Shown piece after piece: positions 45,358-55,300 of a DNA stretch of 64,000 bases. The notes under the pieces are model-generated. The model was not told the origin of the DNA and ran no database searches. It saw only the letters and a list, made by a program, of their open reading frames with translations. The stretch comes from Mesorhizobium japonicum MAFF 303099 (GTDB taxonomy: Bacteria > Pseudomonadota > Alphaproteobacteria > Rhizobiales > Rhizobiaceae). The stretch spans positions 1,178,001 through 1,242,000 of the forward strand of contig NC_002678.2 in NCBI RefSeq assembly GCF_000009625.1. Reading direction: 5' to 3'. Numbering within the stretch: the first letter of the stretch is position 1; each line of letters begins with the position of its first letter. Both the position numbers and the translations under genes were made by a program.

Positions 45358-46563
45358 CTACTCCGCCGGCGCTTCCACCGCCTCGCGCGAACGGCCGAGC
45401 GTGACCTTGGCCAGCGTGAAGGAAATCACTGCGCAGAGCGTAATGCCGGCGACCATCGGCAGCGGCGTGCCGTCGAAGAACACGCCGGCGACGCCCATGG
45501 CGAGCGCGCCGATGGCGAAGTGCAGCGTGCCCATCAGCGCCGAGGCCGTGCCGGCGATCTCGCCATGCTCTTCCATGGCCAGCACCGAGGTGGTCGGAAT
45601 GACCAGGCCAAGGAAGCCATAACCAACGAACAGCAGGGCTGCCATCACGTCGAGCCGATCGACGCCCGTCGCCATGATCGCGAGCAGCACCACCATCGTC
45701 GAGGCGTAGCCGGTCACAGCGACACGCACCACGCGCCGCAGCCCAAAACGCTCGGCCAGCAGGCCCGTCAGCTGCGACATGCCAATAAAGGCCACCGCGT
45801 TGATCGAGAAGAACACGCTGTAGACCGAAGGCGACAGCCCGTAGTGGTCGATCAGGATGAAGGACGAACTCGACAGATAGACGAAGAAGCTCGCAATGCC
45901 GAAGCCGGCGATCGCCACCAGGCCAAGGAAGTTGCGGTCACCCATCAGGAAGCGGTAGCCGGCAAGCGCGGTGCCGAAGGAGGAACCGACGCGTTCTTCA
46001 GCCGGTCGCGTCTCCTTGAGCGAGGTGGCGAGCAGGATGGTGGCAAGGGCTGCCGCACCAGTCACCGTCCAGAACACGGCGCGCCAGCCGAAATTCTCGA
46101 TGATCTGGCTGCCGGTCAGCGGCGCCAGGATCGGCGACACCGAGAACACCAGCATCAGCAAGGACATCAGCTTGGCCGCCTCATTGCCGGTGTGCAGGTC
46201 ACGCACGATGGCGCGAGGCACCGCCATACCGGCGCTGGCGCCAAGGCCCTGCAGGAAGCGGAAGGCGATCAGCCACTCGATGGTCGGCGCCATGGCCGAA
46301 CCGATGCCACCGACCATAAACAGCCCAAGCCCGCCATAGAGCGGCAGCTTGCGGCCGACCATGTCGGAGATCGGCCCGACGACGATCTGGCCGAAACCCA
46401 TCGACAGGAAGAAGATCAGCAGGCTCATCTGCACAGCGGCGGTGCCGGCGTGCAGATCCGCGCCGATCGACGGCAAAGCGGGAAGATACATGTCGATTGC
46501 GAAGGGGCCGATGGCGGACAACAGGCCGAGCACGACCGCGATGCGGAGGAATTTGGGACTCAT
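45358..46563 (-). CDS. Bcr/CflA-type MFS drug exporter
   Basis: A 401-aa twelve-helix transporter of the DHA1 family. The opening AVVLGLLSAIGPFAIDMYLPALPSI is the Bcr/CflA signature, motif A-like GPISDMVGRKLPLYGG lies between helices 2 and 3, and RFLQGLGASAGMAVPRAIVRD is motif B. Members export bicyclomycin, chloramphenicol, sulfonamides or cysteine; the substrate here is unknown. It is divergent from a TetR gene with a perfect operator palindrome in between, so expression is probably induced by a ligand of that repressor. Confidence 0.93.
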   Translation of the reverse strand: MSPKFLRIAVVLGLLSAIGPFAIDMYLPALPSIGADLHAGTAAVQMSLLIFFLSMGFGQIVVGPISDMVGRKLPLYGGLGLFMVGGIGSAMAPTIEWLIAFRFLQGLGASAGMAVPRAIVRDLHTGNEAAKLMSLLMLVFSVSPILAPLTGSQIIENFGWRAVFWTVTGAAALATILLATSLKETRPAEERVGSSFGTALAGYRFLMGDRNFLGLVAIAGFGIASFFVYLSSSSFILIDHYGLSPSVYSVFFSINAVAFIGMSQLTGLLAERFGLRRVVRVAVTGYASTMVVLLAIMATGVDRLDVMAALLFVGYGFLGLVIPTTSVLAMEEHGEIAGTASALMGTLHFAIGALAMGVAGVFFDGTPLPMVAGITLCAVISFTLAKVTLGRSREAVEAPAE

Positions 46564-46703
46564 GATATTGGCTTCTTTCGAATTCTGGTTGCCGCCGCCA
46601 GGCGACGTCTAACCCAAGGACGTTCCATCCCGTGAGGTTCCGACACTCCAGCAGCGAATTCTGATCGTCCCGGGCGCGAAATCTCTTTATCGCATGTCCA
46701 CAA

Positions 46704-46725
46704 ATTTAGACAGTCTTGTCTAAAT
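46704..46725. promoter_or_regulatory. TetR-type operator between the MFS exporter and its regulator
   Basis: A perfect palindrome with nine-base arms, ATTTAGACA-GTCT-TGTCTAAAT, lies 27 bases from the TetR start and 140 bases from the MFS start. Length and symmetry fit a TetR dimer site. Confidence 0.8.
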
Positions 46726-46751
46726 CGTCAATCACCTCTATATAGATTTTC

Positions 46752-47441
46752 ATGAGAGCGAGCGTTTCTCCTGACATTTTCCCGCCACGCGGCCATGAGG
46801 CCAAGCGCCTGTCGATCGTCGACGCCGCCGCTGGCGTGTTCTGCCGCGAGGGCTTCGCCGGCGCCAATATCGACCTGATCGCCGCGGAGGCCGGCGTCTC
46901 GCGCCAGACCGTCTACAACCACCATGGCGACAAGGAAAAGCTCTTCATGGCCGTGGTGCGCGACCTCACCGATCGCTGCAATGTCGGCATCTTCGCCACC
47001 ATTGCCACCTTCCCTGACCAGCCCGGTGATCTCGAAGCGGATTTGATCGGCTTTGCCGTGCGCCTGAACCAGAACTGCATCTGCAACCGCGACGGAAAAT
47101 TCCTGCGCAAGCTGATCCAGACCGAAGGCGAGCGCTACCCCGAACTGTTTGCCGAATGGCGCGAACAGGGTCCGGGCACGACGTTGCCTGCGATCGCCGC
47201 CCGCTTCGCCCGCCTCGCCTATGGCGGTTACCTGACGATCGACGACCCCGACGTCGCGGCGCGCCAGTTCTTCGGCCTGGTCAACGCCGAACTGCAGACC
47301 ACCTTCATGCTCGGCGGCACGCCGCGCGAGGACGAAGTGGTGCGATCGGCGACGAATGGCGTGCGCACCTTCCTGCGCGCTTTCGGCAAGCGCCCTGCCC
47401 CGGGCAGCGTCAAAAAGCACATTGCGCTGGCTAACGCATAA
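46752..47441 (+). CDS. TetR/AcrR-family repressor
   Basis: A 229-aa TetR protein. The DNA-binding domain reads LSIVDAAAGVFCREGFAGANIDLIAAEAGVSRQTVYNHHGDKEKLFMAV at about residues 20-68; the ligand domain resembles the TetR_C_7/AefR-like group. It is divergent from the Bcr/CflA exporter and probably represses it, and itself, at the palindrome at 46704-46725. The ligand is unknown. Confidence 0.92.
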   Translation: MRASVSPDIFPPRGHEAKRLSIVDAAAGVFCREGFAGANIDLIAAEAGVSRQTVYNHHGDKEKLFMAVVRDLTDRCNVGIFATIATFPDQPGDLEADLIGFAVRLNQNCICNRDGKFLRKLIQTEGERYPELFAEWREQGPGTTLPAIAARFARLAYGGYLTIDDPDVAARQFFGLVNAELQTTFMLGGTPREDEVVRSATNGVRTFLRAFGKRPAPGSVKKHIALANA

Positions 47442-47587
47442 CATTTGCGGTTGCCGGTAAGCCGCCTTGCCGATCAAATCGTCGGCAATAGTCCTCGCTT
47501 CGACGCGACGGTGGGCTATATCAGGTTTACGCCGCGCTCAAGCTTGATTACAGCTATGCGGACGATTCAACGGAACCCGACCACCAC

Positions 47588-48124
47588 ATGGCCGACGACC
47601 ACATCCGCTACGACATTCTGGCCCAGGAGGCGTTGCGCGGCGTCATGCGCAAGGTCCTGGCCGAGGTCGCACGCACCGGCCTCCCCGGCAACCATCATTT
47701 CTTCATCACCTTCCTGACCGGCGCGCCCGGCGTGCGCGTCTCGTCGCGTCTGCGCGAGCGCTATCCCGAGCAGATGACCATCGTCATCCAGTTCCAGTAC
47801 TGGGACCTCAAGGTGACCGACACCGGCTTCGAGGTTGGCCTGTCCTTCTCCGACGTGCCGGAGAAACTGGAAATCCCATTCTCGGCCGTGCGTGGCTTCT
47901 ACGATCCCTCGGTCAATTTCGAGCTTGAGTTCGACGTCAAGACCGATGCGCAGCCTGAAGAGGAACCGGCCCAGCCCGCGTCAGAGCCGTTGACCATCGT
48001 CTCCGAGAAGAAGCCGAAAGCCGAGAAAAAGGCTGCCGCCGAGCCGGAGAAGAAGCCCGCCGCGACCGAGGCCGGCGCCAAGGGCGCCGAAGTGGTTTCG
48101 CTCGACGCCTTCCGCAAGAAATAG
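47588..48124 (+). CDS. sspB: SspB-family ClpXP adaptor (alphaproteobacterial type)
   Basis: A 178-aa adaptor. The folded domain (about 1-125) matches alpha-type SspB: YDILAQEALRGVMRKVLAEVARTGLPGNHHFFITF, then RVSSRLRERYPEQMTIVIQFQYWDLKV. A flexible Lys/Ala/Glu/Pro-rich linker follows and ends in VVSLDAFRKK, the expected ClpX-docking tail. It should bind the SsrA tag made by the tmRNA at 44320-44640 and hand tagged proteins to ClpXP. It leads a small operon with DUF4169 and ribbon-helix-helix genes. Confidence 0.92.
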   Translation: MADDHIRYDILAQEALRGVMRKVLAEVARTGLPGNHHFFITFLTGAPGVRVSSRLRERYPEQMTIVIQFQYWDLKVTDTGFEVGLSFSDVPEKLEIPFSAVRGFYDPSVNFELEFDVKTDAQPEEEPAQPASEPLTIVSEKKPKAEKKAAAEPEKKPAATEAGAKGAEVVSLDAFRKK

Positions 48125-48140
48125 GTTCGCGGTCCGCGCC

Positions 48141-48335
48141 ATGGCCGACATCGTCAATCTCCGCCAGGCTCGCAAGCAGAAGGCGCGGGACGAGAAGACG
48201 CGCGTCGCCGAGCAGAACCGGGCCCTGCATGGCCGTTCCAAGGCGGAGAAGCACCGCGACCGGCTGAATGCCGACAAGGCTGAGAAATTTGTCGCCGGCC
48301 ATCGCCTCGACCCGTCCGGCAAGGACGAGCAGTGA
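48141..48335 (+). CDS. DUF4169 small basic protein
   Basis: A 64-aa Lys/Arg-rich protein reading MADIVNLRQARKQKARDEK and then SKAEKHRDRLNADKAEKFVAGH, which matches DUF4169. It is predicted to be helical; the function is unknown. It starts 16 bases after sspB and is followed by a ribbon-helix-helix gene; the same order occurs in other rhizobia as I recall. Confidence 0.83.
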   Translation: MADIVNLRQARKQKARDEKTRVAEQNRALHGRSKAEKHRDRLNADKAEKFVAGHRLDPSGKDEQ

Positions 48336-48345
48336 GTCTCCGGCC

Positions 48346-48573
48346 GTGAGCGTCGTCGAAAAGCGCTCAGTGACCATTCGCGGCCATCGCACCAGCTATT
48401 CCCTCGAAAAGCCCTTCTATGACGACCTCGTCGCCATCGCCGCGGCGAGAAAGCTGACGCTGGCCGCGCTTGTCGCCGAAGTCGATGAGAAACGGCCCCG
48501 CGACACCAACCTATCCTCGGCGCTGCGGCTGCATGTGCTGGAATGGGCGAAGCGCGGAGCCAGCTTGGACTAG
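48346..48573 (+). CDS. Ribbon-helix-helix domain protein (RHH_4)
   Basis: A 75-aa protein with a GTG start, MSVVEKRSVTIRGHRTSYSL, followed by KPFYDDLVAIAAARKLTLAALVAEVDEK and LSSALRLHVLEW. This is the ribbon-helix-helix fold of the RHH_4 family, small putative DNA-binding proteins of alphaproteobacteria. The target is unknown. It is the last gene of the sspB unit and overlaps the convergent ClC gene end by four bases. Confidence 0.8.
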   Translation: MSVVEKRSVTIRGHRTSYSLEKPFYDDLVAIAAARKLTLAALVAEVDEKRPRDTNLSSALRLHVLEWAKRGASLD

Positions 48574-50408
48574 ACGCCCTCGACCGCGTCCGCCTTTTTC
48601 CCGCGCCTGGTGCCGAAGCCAAGCAAGGTCGAATGGTCGCGTTCCTCGGCCTGTTTTCTCGACCGCACGCGCATCAGATCCTTCCAGCCGGCATAGCCGA
48701 CCAGTTGCAGGCTTTCGCGGGTCACGACCGGCAGATGCGAGACATTGGCCATCAACAGCTTGTCGGAGAGGCCTTCGAGATATTCGTCGGGATAGGCAAG
48801 CGTCACCTTGCTTCCGGCAAGCAGGTCACTGAGCCTCGTCGTCCTGTGCTTGCCGGCACGGCGCCAGCGCAGGATCGCCGGTGGATCGATGAGGCCGAGC
48901 ACCCGCCTGTTCTCGTCGATGACCGGGAAGCTCGGATGCCGGGTTTCCGGCGCGGTCAGGAAGGCGGCGGCGCCGTGCAGCGTCATCGTCGCCGGCACGC
49001 TCTCGACCTGCGCCGTCATCACCTCGCGCACCCTGGTCAGCGCGAACGGGTCGACGCGGTATTCGCGCACGAGGTGGTGCCCTCGCCTGGCGATCTTCTC
49101 GGTCAGGATCGACCGCTTCATCAGCAGCACGGTGACGGCATGCGCCGCAGCACAGGCCGCGATCAGCGGCACCAGCACATGCGTGTTGCCGGTCAGTTCC
49201 ACCGCAAAGAACGTCGCCGTCAGCGGCGCCCGCATCGTGCCGCCCATGGTCGCCGACATTGCAAGCAGCGCCCAGAAGCCCGGATCCGCCGCTGGCAGGA
49301 TGCCGGCGAGCACCGCCCCCATTGCGCCCCCCATGATCAGCAGCGGCGCCAGCACGCCGCCGGAAGTTCCCGAACCGAGCGCCACCGACCAGATGATAGC
49401 CTTGATCACCAACAGCAGCAGCGCGGCGGTCGCGACCGTGCGGCCATCCAGCATGTCGGCGATGTTGTCGTAACCGACGCCGAGCGCCCGTGGCTCGATC
49501 AGCCCGCCGATGCCGACCACCAGGCCGCCGATCATCGGCCACCACATCCAATGGATGGGCAGTTTCTGGAAAGCGTCCTCGCAGGCATAGACCATCTGGG
49601 TGAGCAGCCCCGACAGCAGGCCGGCGCAGATACCGACCAGAACCCAGCCGCCAAGTCCGGTGAACGAGACCGCCATGCCGCCCTGAAACGGAAAGATCGG
49701 CCCTGGCAGATGCAGCGCGGTGCGCTCGACCTCGGCAATGATCGCGGCAACCGCCACGGGAATGAAGGAGCGCGGCGTCCATTCGAACAGCAGCAGTTCC
49801 ACCGCCAGCATGATGGCCGCGATCGGCGTGCCGAACACGGTGGTCATGCCGGCCGCGGCCCCCGCCACCAGCAGCGTCTTGCGTTCATTGTCGCTGACCG
49901 GCAGCATCTTTGCGATCAGCGAGCCGATGGCGCCGCCGGTCATGATGATCGGCCCTTCGGCGCCGAACGGTCCGCCGGAGCCGATAGAGATCGCCGACGA
50001 CAGCGGCTTCAGGATCGCCACCTTGGCGCCGAGCCGTGAACGCCCGAGCAGGATCGCCTCGATCGCCTCGGGAATGCCATGGCCGCGGATCTTCTCGCTG
50101 CCGTAGCGCGCCATCAGGCCGATGATCAGTGCGCCGATGACCGGCACCACCACCGCTGCAAGCCCAAGCGGCGTGTCCTGCAATTTCAGCTCGGCGAGCG
50201 TGAACTGGCCGAAATAGGCAATGTTGGTGGCAAGCCGGATCAGTTTCAAAAGCGCAATGCCGGCGAACAGCCCCGCCGTGGCGACCACCACGGCTATGGT
50301 GGCAATGGTCAGCACCCGCGCGTCGGTGGTGAAATCGCTGAGATGGCTGTTTTCGGAGGGCTTCATGGCGGGCTTTCTGGCGGCGGCCGGATCTCGAATG
50401 TGCGGCAT
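48570..50408 (-). CDS. ClC-family chloride channel/transporter with CBS domains
   Basis: A 612-aa membrane protein. The ClC pore motifs are GSGGPFGAEGPIIMTGG at residues 143-159 (with gating Glu151), GSGTSGGVLAPLL, and FGTPIAAIMLAVELLL. A pair of CBS domains occupies the C-terminal 150 residues (VREVMTAQVESVPATMTLHGAAAFL... and LSDLLAGSKVTLAYPDEYLEGL). It moves chloride or a related anion; channel versus H+ exchanger cannot be told, and the proton-glutamate position was not assigned. A MarR gene is divergent. The start may be M1 or M15. Confidence 0.92.
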   Translation of the reverse strand: MPHIRDPAAARKPAMKPSENSHLSDFTTDARVLTIATIAVVVATAGLFAGIALLKLIRLATNIAYFGQFTLAELKLQDTPLGLAAVVVPVIGALIIGLMARYGSEKIRGHGIPEAIEAILLGRSRLGAKVAILKPLSSAISIGSGGPFGAEGPIIMTGGAIGSLIAKMLPVSDNERKTLLVAGAAAGMTTVFGTPIAAIMLAVELLLFEWTPRSFIPVAVAAIIAEVERTALHLPGPIFPFQGGMAVSFTGLGGWVLVGICAGLLSGLLTQMVYACEDAFQKLPIHWMWWPMIGGLVVGIGGLIEPRALGVGYDNIADMLDGRTVATAALLLLVIKAIIWSVALGSGTSGGVLAPLLIMGGAMGAVLAGILPAADPGFWALLAMSATMGGTMRAPLTATFFAVELTGNTHVLVPLIAACAAAHAVTVLLMKRSILTEKIARRGHHLVREYRVDPFALTRVREVMTAQVESVPATMTLHGAAAFLTAPETRHPSFPVIDENRRVLGLIDPPAILRWRRAGKHRTTRLSDLLAGSKVTLAYPDEYLEGLSDKLLMANVSHLPVVTRESLQLVGYAGWKDLMRVRSRKQAEERDHSTLLGFGTRRGKKADAVEGV

Positions 50409-50443
50409 GGCGGAGATGCCGGCGGGCTTTTCGGCTCGCTATG

Positions 50444-50458
50444 TATCGTAACACGATA
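50444..50458. promoter_or_regulatory. Palindrome between the ClC gene and the MarR gene
   Basis: TATCGT-AAC-ACGATA, a perfect inverted repeat, lies in the 98-base divergent gap, 36 bases upstream of the ClC start. It is a candidate MarR dimer operator. Confidence 0.6.
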
Positions 50459-50506
50459 TAAATTCAAGCCGGTTTTGCAGCAAAACCGTTTGAGCCTTTA
50501 GCCGGA

Positions 50507-50953
50507 ATGGAACAAATGTCTGGAATGACGCAGCCCAGGAAATCTCGCCCCGCCATCGAACTGGCCGACTATCAGCGGCTGTCCGAGTTCCGCTATCTGA
50601 TCAGGCGGTTCCTCGAATTCAGTCAGTTGCAGGCGGAAGACGCCGGCCTGACACCGCGCCAGCATCAGGCCTTGCTGGCGATCAAGGGCTATCCGGGCGG
50701 CGGACCGGTGACGGTCGGCGATCTGGCGGAGCGCCTGCGCATCCGCCATCACAGCGCCGTCGAACTGGTCAATCGCCTGGGCGACGCCGGATTGGTCGTG
50801 CGCGACCAGGACAAGGACGACCATCGCCGGGTGCTGCTGCGGCTGACCGAGCGCGCCGATGATTGCCTGGCCGAGCTGTCGGCGGCGCATCTCGACGAGC
50901 TTTCGCGCATCGAACCCATGCTGAGGCGCTTGCTCGATCATGGCCGGGAGTGA
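50507..50953 (+). CDS. MarR-family regulator
   Basis: A 148-aa winged-helix regulator. The core is LTPRQHQALLAIKGYPGGGPVTVGDLAERLRIRHHSAVELVNRLGDAGLVVRDQDKDDHRRVLLRLTERA at about residues 48-115, which includes the DxRR-type wing. It is divergent from the ClC transporter gene and probably controls it through the palindrome at 50444-50458. The ligand is unknown. The start is the ATG at 50507; a second ATG at 50519 is possible. Confidence 0.9.
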   Translation: MEQMSGMTQPRKSRPAIELADYQRLSEFRYLIRRFLEFSQLQAEDAGLTPRQHQALLAIKGYPGGGPVTVGDLAERLRIRHHSAVELVNRLGDAGLVVRDQDKDDHRRVLLRLTERADDCLAELSAAHLDELSRIEPMLRRLLDHGRE

Positions 50954-51075
50954 CCCTCGGCATCCTGCGCTGGATGGCACCTTTATTTTCGGGCGCCCGC
51001 ATCTTTTGGCTTCCCGGCATCGTCTAGGCGATGAGAGGCTCAAAAGGCGCAAGGCAATCGAGAGGAAGACCAGCG

Positions 51076-51381
51076 ATGAAACGCCAACTGATACGCTACA
51101 AGATGAAGCCCGAACGAGCCGACGAGAACGAGCGGCTGATCCAGGCCGTTTTCCAGGAATTGCGCGACAAATCGCCGGACGGCGTCCGCTACATGACGTT
51201 GCGCGCCGCCGATGGGACATTCATCCACCTGGTCGAAACGCAGACCGATGCGCATTCTGATAGCATCACCGGCCTGGCCACATTCAAGGCCTTTCAACGC
51301 GGCTTCGGGGATCGCTGCAGCGAACCTCCGCAACGCGACGAGATGGCCGTGATAGGCAGCTACCGGATGCTGGATGCGTGA
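51076..51381 (+). CDS. Small dimeric alpha-beta barrel (monooxygenase-like) protein
   Basis: A 101-aa protein, MKRQLIRYKMKPERADENER followed by VRYMTLRAADGTFIHLVETQ, with the beta-alpha-beta pattern of dimeric alpha-beta barrels (ABM/EthD-like). No catalytic residues are certain. It lies 32 bases before the ECF sigma gene in the same direction and is probably co-transcribed; it may sense or detoxify the signal that acts on the sigma factor (inference). Confidence 0.6.
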   Translation: MKRQLIRYKMKPERADENERLIQAVFQELRDKSPDGVRYMTLRAADGTFIHLVETQTDAHSDSITGLATFKAFQRGFGDRCSEPPQRDEMAVIGSYRMLDA

Positions 51382-51413
51382 TCCAGGCAGATGAGGTCGC
51401 AGAACGGAGGCTC

Positions 51414-52301
51414 ATGAACATTCCTATTTCTGGCGGGCAGCATGGGCTCTTCGAGCGCCTGTTTGCGGAATTGCGCCCCAAGCTGCACCGCTACTGTGCC
51501 CGCATGACCGGCTCGGTCTTCGATGGCGAGGATGTGTTGCAGGAGACGCTGGCCAAGGCGATCGAGGCCTTGCCCGGTGCCGGCCCGATCGCCAATCCTG
51601 AAGGCTGGTTGTTTCGCATCGCACACAATGCGGCGCTCGATTTCCTGCGCCGCCGCGCCCGCGAACAGGCCTATTCCGACGAGGATCTGGACATGATCGT
51701 CGACCCGGCGAATCCCACCATCGATCGCCAGGCCGCTTCTGCGGGGCTCCATACCTTCATGCGCCTTCCCGTCACGCAGCGAAGCAGCGTCATCATGATG
51801 GACGTTCTGGGCTACTCCTTGCAGGAGATCAGCGCCATGCTCGATACCAGCATTCCCGCGGTCAAGGCCGCGCTGCATCGCGGCCGCGACCGGCTGCGCC
51901 AGATTGCCAACGAACCCCACGACCGCCCTCTTCCAAGACTGGGCGCCGCGGAACGTCAGTTGCTCAACGCCTATATCGATCGCTTTAATGCCCGTGATTT
52001 CGACGCGGTGCGCGACATGCTGGCTGAAGAGGTGCGGCTGGAACTGGTGGCCAAGACACGGCTGAACGGCCGCGAGGAAGTCGGCACCTATTTCGGCAAC
52101 TATTCCCGGGCGCAGGATTGGCATCTCGTGCCCGGCTTCGTTGAAAACAGGCCGGCGATCCTCGTGCACGATCTCAACGACCCGGCGACGCGACCCGCTT
52201 ATTTCATCGTGCTGGCCTGGCACGACGGCAGGCTTGCCGCCATCGGCGATTTCCGCCACGCCCGCTACGTCGCTGACAGCGCCGATATGCACGCTCTTTG
52301 A
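51414..52301 (+). CDS. ECF sigma factor with C-terminal SnoaL-like domain
   Basis: A 295-aa RNA polymerase sigma factor. Region 2 reads LFERLFAELRPKLHRYCARMTGSVFDGEDVLQETLAKAIE, region 4 reads LPVTQRSSVIMMDVLGYSLQEISAMLDTSIPAVKAALHRGR, and the last 115 residues form an SnoaL/NTF2-like domain (LLNAYIDRFNARDFDAVRDMLAEEVRLEL... DGRLAAIGDFRHARYV). ECF factors of this build are controlled by the C-terminal domain rather than a classic anti-sigma, and none is adjacent. The ATG at 51414 with GGAGG upstream is preferred; a start at 51378 would overlap the previous gene. Confidence 0.88.
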   Translation: MNIPISGGQHGLFERLFAELRPKLHRYCARMTGSVFDGEDVLQETLAKAIEALPGAGPIANPEGWLFRIAHNAALDFLRRRAREQAYSDEDLDMIVDPANPTIDRQAASAGLHTFMRLPVTQRSSVIMMDVLGYSLQEISAMLDTSIPAVKAALHRGRDRLRQIANEPHDRPLPRLGAAERQLLNAYIDRFNARDFDAVRDMLAEEVRLELVAKTRLNGREEVGTYFGNYSRAQDWHLVPGFVENRPAILVHDLNDPATRPAYFIVLAWHDGRLAAIGDFRHARYVADSADMHAL

Positions 52302-52351
52302 AACGATTTCGGGACGCGAAGGCTTCGCCCTACTGCCCTACTGCCCTATTG

Positions 52352-55300
52352 CTACTGCAACGACTTCAACAAATTGTCGATCGTGAACGGATTGGACTTC
52401 GGCTTGGCTGGCGGCGGCGGGTTGTCATTGGCTTGCGGCAACGGCGCAGGCTCGACCCTGGGCGCCTGTTCAGCGGCCCTGCGCTCGGCTTCGAGCCTGG
52501 CCTTTTCCTGTGAAGCGATGCGCATCGCCTCTTCCGCCTTCTGGCGTTCCTGCTCGGCCTGCGCCTTGGCCACTTCGTCGGCGGCCTGCTGCTCGGCCGC
52601 GGCCTTGGCATCGGCATCGGCTTTCGCCTTGGCTTCGGCATCAGCCTTGGCTTTCGCTTCAGCGTCGGCCTTCGCCTTGGCCTCCGCTTCAGCCTTCGCC
52701 TCCGCATCGGCTTTCGCCTTTGCTTCTGCCTCAGCCTGGGCTTTGGCCTCCGCTTCGGCCTGCGCCTGGGCCTCAGCCTCCGCTTTCGCCTTGGCGTCCG
52801 CCTCGGCTTTCAACCGCGCCGCCTCTTCCTGCTGGCGCAGTTCCTCGGCGGCCTTGTCGCGCGCGTCCTGCAGGGCCGCGTAGTAGCGCACCTCGCGCCG
52901 CAGCCGCTGCTTTTCGAGCAACGCCGCCTGCATCGCCTCGACGCGCTGCTGTTCCTTCTCCAGCGCGCGCTGGGTCAGGAACTGCGCCAAAGGCTCGCTG
53001 TCGAACTGCCGCTTGAGGGCGCCGAACGGCCCCTGGGCGATGAAATTGACGGCCGGCTCGGAGCCGACCAGTGCCTCGTCGCCGGGCCGGTAGGTGATGG
53101 CGCCCTTGGCGGAAACCGTGCTGGTGTTGAGATCGGCAGTGACATCGGCGGACAAAGTCGCCGCCGGGTTTTCGAGACTGATCGGCGGCGCCCTCAGCGT
53201 ACCGCCCGCAATCGTGAAGGCGATGTCGGCATTGCCGGCGGGGAAATTGCCATCGGCGGCGATCCCGGGCGCGAAATCGGCGGTCTTGGCCGCGTCGATG
53301 TCGCGCCCGATCGCATCGGCCTTGGCCAGCAAAGCGCTGAACGCGTCGGGATTGACGCCCGCGACCTGCAAACCCTTGAGCGCCGCAGTGCCGGAACCCG
53401 AGAGGGCGGCGATCATCGCATCGACCGACTTGCCGCTGGTCGACAGCGTCGTCGAGAAATCGCCGACGCCGCCAATGCCGGCATCCGGCAGCACGTTCGC
53501 CAGATCGGCGCCCGCAAGCTTCATCTGGCCGCTGAAAAGCCCAGTGCCCTCATTGTTCTTCAGCTCGAACAGGCCGGTCAACGCCCCGCCAAGGAGTTTT
53601 GCCTTCAGGTCCGAAACGCGGATGCCTTCCTGGTCGAGCTTCAGCGAAAAAGCGGCGTCATAGGCGGTGGCGAGCGGTCCCGCTGCCAGGGCCGCCGTCG
53701 TCAGGTCGAGATCGGCGGTGAACGGCAGGCTGGACTTCTGGCTGAAGGGGGCTGCCGGCCAGGCGCCGCTCTTGTCGCTCGCGCTCTTGTCGGCTGCATT
53801 TTTGTCGGCAAGGAAAGCGGAATCGCCGAACAGCGCCACGGCCATCGGATCGAGGTCGAGCTCGTCGAGTGCCAGCGCGCCGGCCAGATGTGGCACGCCG
53901 TCCTTGACGTCGATGTTGACGTCGCCGGACACCGCCGCCTCGTTGATCGCGCCGCTGACATTGTTCAGCACCAGCAGCCCGTTGCCGTAGTCGCTCTGCG
54001 CCGAGAGCGATGTCGACATGCCTGCCCCCATGCCCGGCAGGCCAATGCCTGATGTCATCAGCCACGGTTCGATGTCGGCGGCATCGAGGTTGATCTTGCC
54101 CTTGGCGGTGGGGCCTTGCGGGGTGTCCGCGACGGTTCCCTCGAAACTGGCCTTGAAGTCATTGCCGGCAAGGCTGAAAGTCGTCGCCAACCCGCCGCCC
54201 AATGTGCCTTTGGCCTGAATGTCGGTGGTTGCCTCGCCCAGCATGCCGAGCGGCAGCGCAGGCAGGCCGTAAAGCGCCAGCAGCGCGGTCGCGTCGGGGT
54301 TTTTGGCGTTGAAGGTCAGTGTCACCGGCGCCTCGAGAAGCTTGTCCGGCGCGCCCTTGCCCGACAGCGAAGCCGAAAAGGCCGAGCCGCCGGCCTTGCC
54401 CTGCCCGCTCACCGCCAGGCCCGTCGTGCCATCGCCATTGTCGGCGGCACTTGCCACGAGGTCGACGCGTGCGTCCTGGAACAGGTCCGGATAGGCGGCA
54501 GCACGGCTCGCCAGCCCCTTCAGCACCGCATTGTCCGGATAATGCTGCGCGGCGACGTCGATCAGCGGCTTGAGGTCCACAGCGACAACCGATGCGTCGA
54601 GCTTGCCGGTCGGGCTCGCCGGAAAATCCTTGATCCGGCCCGTGGCACTGATCGAGGCGCCGGCCAATCCGCCGACCGACAGCCGGTCGACTTCAAGCAA
54701 GCCGTCGCGCAGCCTGAGCGCGGTATCGACGGTGTCGGCGGTCAGCCCGCCGGCGCTGACCGGCCCGGCCTTGATCTGGAAATCGAGATCGCGGTCGGCA
54801 AAGCGGTTGGCGCCCTTGTCGCTGACGAAAATCGAGGCGAAGGCCGCCAGCCCGTCGACGTCGAGTTCACCGCCTTCGAGCCGCATCAGCACCGCTGGTC
54901 GGGCTTCGTCAGGCTGGCTGGAATCGATGCGGCCGGAGAATTTCGCCTTGCCCAGGATCAGCTCGAGATCGCTGAAGGCCTGACGCTTTTCCGTCAGATC
55001 GACCTTGGCCTTGAAGCCGGCGGCGGGCAGACGGCGGATCGCCTCGTCGACATCTTTCGACAGCCAGGCAGCAAAACCGGAAGGCTGCGCCACGGCCAGC
55101 AGCAGCGAGCCGCTGAAGCCGAAGTGACCCTCGACGCTGAGCATGCCGTCAGCTTCCAGCGTGGTGCGTCCGGGCAAGGTCGCGGCGAGCGATTTCACCG
55201 CCCAGCCGCCCTCGGCCGGCTCGGCGGACAGATGCACGTCACGCACCGTGGTGTCGCCGGCCACCACCGCCGGCAGCTTGACCTCGACGGTGCCGGGGAT

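Noticed and set aside
52560..52810. Repeat array that could be taken for a CRISPR
   Set aside because: The units are short, imperfect, in frame and encode a regular charged helix. There are no spacers and no cas genes.
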